In this document: one piece after another, positions 62,131-64,000 of the stretch
Layout: each line of letters starts with the position of its first letter
Position numbering within the stretch: position 1 is the first letter of the stretch
Source of the DNA: CAVQBP01 sp963740945
GTDB lineage: Bacteria; Bacteroidota; Ignavibacteria; Ignavibacteriales; Ignavibacteriaceae
Assembly (NCBI GenBank): GCA_963740945.1
Contig: CAVUGE010000046.1
Location: 1 to 64,000 of the forward strand
Length of the DNA stretch: 64,000 nucleotides
Reading direction: 5' to 3'
Program-made: the position numbers and the translations under genes
The notes under the pieces: generated by a model
The model's input: only the letters and a program-made list of their open reading frames with translations
Told to the model about the DNA's origin: nothing
Databases searched by the model: none

Positions 62131-63048
62131 ATGAAAATAAATGTGATTCTAATTATTACTTTTTTTTTATTATTTCTTTTCGATAAAAACGCTGCTGCAC
62201 AATTCAATTTAATTATTAAAAAAAATTATTATTCAGGTTTTAACCAGCAAATATCCTATAGATCAGGTTTATCTCTTAGTACTGCTGACAATTCTCATGA
62301 GACTGATCTAAAACTTTTTGATAATTTGGGGAATAATTTTCTGGATAGTTTTAAAGGTGATAATCTATATCTGCATCTGGCCGGAATTGCTTCTACTTTT
62401 CTGCTAATATCAACTAATACTGATTATCATGTAGAACACTTTTTCAATGAACATGAACAATATGGAAATGCTGCCAGACCTGTAATCCGTATAGCTATGT
62501 ATTTTCCATTCGTGATTGGGGGTTCATTATATGCTCTAGGAAAGTTAAATCACGATAATGAAGCCGTAGGGGCATCATTTGCTGTTATACAATCCTCCTT
62601 AATGGCTTTTTTATATAACTCGTTCTTAAAAGCTATTACAGGCCGTCCCCATCCGGATTGGAGAAACAACAATGATATGGAATCTTTAAGTAAAACTTTC
62701 AAATTCGGTTTTCTACGAGGCGGAATATTCTGGGGCTGGCCATCAGGCCATACCTCATCTACAATGGCAGTAGTTTCAGCTTTAACAAATTTTTACCCGG
62801 ATAAAACATGGTTAAAAATTGCAGGATATAGTTACGTGGCTTATATGATCTTCTCAGTCTCTTCTCTAAATAGAGGAGGGATGCATTGGTTCTCAGATGC
62901 TATTGCCGCTGCATTCATGTCTTATGCTATTGGTTCTACTGTCGGGAAATATTACCGGAGCAGATTTGAACAATCTAAAAATAATCAATCAAATTCAATT
63001 AAGATTAATCCTTATCCTGCTTATTTAAATTTTCGGATAAGTTTATGA
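62131..63048 (+). CDS. PAP2-superfamily membrane phosphatase
   Basis: A 305-residue protein with an N-terminal signal (VILIITFFLLFLF). PAP2 motifs in order: FLKAITGRPHPDWRNN (KxxxxRP), WGWPSGHTSSTMAVVSAL (PSGH with catalytic His) and SLNRGGMHWFSDAIAAAF (SxxRxxxHxxxD). Expected activity is dephosphorylation of lipid pyrophosphates or phosphatidate at the periplasmic face. Single gene; substrate not determinable. Confidence 0.92.
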   Translation: MKINVILIITFFLLFLFDKNAAAQFNLIIKKNYYSGFNQQISYRSGLSLSTADNSHETDLKLFDNLGNNFLDSFKGDNLYLHLAGIASTFLLISTNTDYHVEHFFNEHEQYGNAARPVIRIAMYFPFVIGGSLYALGKLNHDNEAVGASFAVIQSSLMAFLYNSFLKAITGRPHPDWRNNNDMESLSKTFKFGFLRGGIFWGWPSGHTSSTMAVVSALTNFYPDKTWLKIAGYSYVAYMIFSVSSLNRGGMHWFSDAIAAAFMSYAIGSTVGKYYRSRFEQSKNNQSNSIKINPYPAYLNFRISL

Positions 63049-63083
63049 AATCTCAACTATCCAATGATAACAACATCTTGAAT

Positions 63084-63434
63084 TTAATCTGTATAACCCC
63101 ACTTTTCTTTATTAGCTTGAATTTCGTCTGTAGTAGGCATTTTCTTTTCTTCATCTCTCTTGGGAACAAATCTCTCTTTGCCTACTATCCGTCCATTTAA
63201 TTCTATATCATCTTTAAATACATCGGGTACTAAATCTTCTTCAAAAATTGCTTCCCACGGGCATTCAGGAACACAGGCGTTACAATCTATACATTCATCC
63301 GGATCTATCAATAACATGCTTTTGGGTATAGTAGGATCATCTCCTGAATATTCATATATGCAGTCAACCGGACACACCTGTGTGCATGCAACATCTTTAC
63401 AATCCAGACATAGTTTTGTTATTATGTAAGCCAT
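63084..63434 (-). CDS. fdxA: 7Fe (3Fe-4S/4Fe-4S) ferredoxin
   Basis: A 116-residue ferredoxin. The first cluster region CLDCKDVACTQVCPVDC and the second CIDCNACVPECPWEA have the cysteine spacing of FdxA-type 7Fe ferredoxins; an extended C-terminal tail (VGKERFVPKRDEEKKMPTTD) is also typical. It carries low-potential electrons in the cytoplasm. A ttaAGGAGaatt ribosome site precedes ATG 63434. Single gene, partner unknown. Confidence 0.93.
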   Translation of the reverse strand: MAYIITKLCLDCKDVACTQVCPVDCIYEYSGDDPTIPKSMLLIDPDECIDCNACVPECPWEAIFEEDLVPDVFKDDIELNGRIVGKERFVPKRDEEKKMPTTDEIQANKEKWGYTD

Positions 63435-63703
63435 TAATAATTCTCCTTAACAATTTTGTTAAAAGTTTCGAAATTAATAATTAATACAGGAAATATAGTA
63501 AAATTATTTAATTAACTGATGAATAAATCAGTGTTTTCTATTTGAAGTAAACTAATTTATAAGAGATATTTAGCTTAAGCAAGCTAATTTTATCTAAAAT
63601 TTTTTTTCCTGTTAACCAGGATACATTATAAAGAGAATAAAATAAATGAAAATTATCTTTGGAGACTGATAATCTTGCATGGATTCTCCGGAAAGCACCA
63701 AAA

Positions 63704-64000
63704 TTATTTTACTCCTTCCTTTTTCAGCCAAACAGTATTAATTGCGAAATCTTTGCTCTCCATCTGTTCTCTATTTAAAGAAGAAACAACGTAGGTTATT
63801 TTATTTATAGTATTATTAATTAAACTACTATCTGTATATGAAGTATCATTATATATTATTTTTATAATATTTTCAGGATTATTTAAATCCACTCTTTCGT
63901 TTCCGTTAAATCTATATATAATATAGCTCAAATTTGAATCATTTTTTAAAATAGGTACAGACCATTTAAGAGTTCTGATCAAATCCTTTTTTTCTATTGT
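63704..64000 (-). CDS. C-terminal end of a secreted hydrolase-like gene (5' part beyond window)
   Basis: The minus-strand frame is open to the right edge. It ends with a fibronectin-III-like tail: LKWSVPILKNDSNLSYIIYR, ENIIKIIYNDTSYTDSSLIN and KITYVVSSLNREQMES. From memory this tail resembles that of family-10-like glycosyl hydrolases (GHL10/DUF187) in Bacteroidota-group genomes. Only about 98 residues are inside the window, so the call rests on weak resemblance. The TTG at 63982 is not the real start. Confidence 0.5.
   Translation of the reverse strand, partial: TIEKKDLIRTLKWSVPILKNDSNLSYIIYRFNGNERVDLNNPENIIKIIYNDTSYTDSSLINNTINKITYVVSSLNREQMESKDFAINTVWLKKEGVK

Overview
This window is an AT-rich chromosomal segment of a Gram-negative bacterium. 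It carries TolC, RND and outer-membrane-barrel genes, an AceE/AceF/Lpd pyruvate dehydrogenase complex, multi-PAS hybrid kinases and Bacteroidota-style intergenic hairpin repeats. Together these suggest the Bacteroidota/Chlorobi/Ignavibacteria group; Ignavibacteriales is my best guess. This is inference from gene content, because no rRNA or other taxonomic marker is present.

Region 1 (1-15.1 kb) is an accessory, defence-like island full of gene debris. It opens with the 3' end of a UPF1-like helicase. A tight minus-strand cluster follows: an RNase H-like nuclease, a truncated Mrr-type fragment, an HNH protein and a NERD-helicase. Next come an HsdM 3' remnant, a DUF488 gene with a frameshifted partner, a transposase that joins an IstA-like N-terminus to an IS630-type catalytic domain, and two tandem copies of a RhuM-Fic gene encoding identical proteins. 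The island ends with an FRG-domain gene lying between two remnants of AlbA_2/RecG-like genes. A 26-bp perfect direct repeat (4735 and 13887) brackets about 9.15 kb of this island.

Region 2 (15.1-24 kb) holds a DUF2779 nuclease and a tripartite multidrug efflux operon (TetR, TolC, MFP, RND). A 26-unit hexamer array fills the gap between the MFP and RND genes.

Region 3 (24-41.6 kb) is housekeeping: pyruvate dehydrogenase E1, E2 and E3, a PAS hybrid kinase, a pullulanase-type debranching enzyme, prfB with its programmed +1 frameshift, an AtuA-like pair, miaA, pcm and a DUF2179 membrane protein.

Region 4 (41.6-64 kb) contains tRNA-Gly(GCC) and tRNA-Cys(GCA), ada, a SlyD-like FKBP, a quinone oxidoreductase, a cytochrome c with an odd CXCH heme motif, plsY, an HtrA protease, a TonB-like protein, purB, an exported peroxiredoxin, a Prc protease, a second hybrid kinase, fur, an MBL-fold hydrolase, a YjbQ protein, a barrel protein, a PAP2 phosphatase, a 7Fe ferredoxin and the 3' end of a secreted hydrolase-like gene. 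Four 98-bp palindromic elements and one shorter relative are scattered here, several of them between convergent genes.

Five otherwise good genes (DUF488 partner, DUF2779, TetR, aceE, lpd) each carry a +1 shift that is repaired by removing one base from a short run. The uniform direction points to assembly or read errors at least as much as to real pseudogenes. No complete, clearly new system is proven here. The best candidates are the NERD/HNH/RNase H-like cluster, the duplicated RhuM-Fic unit and the efflux-operon hexamer array.
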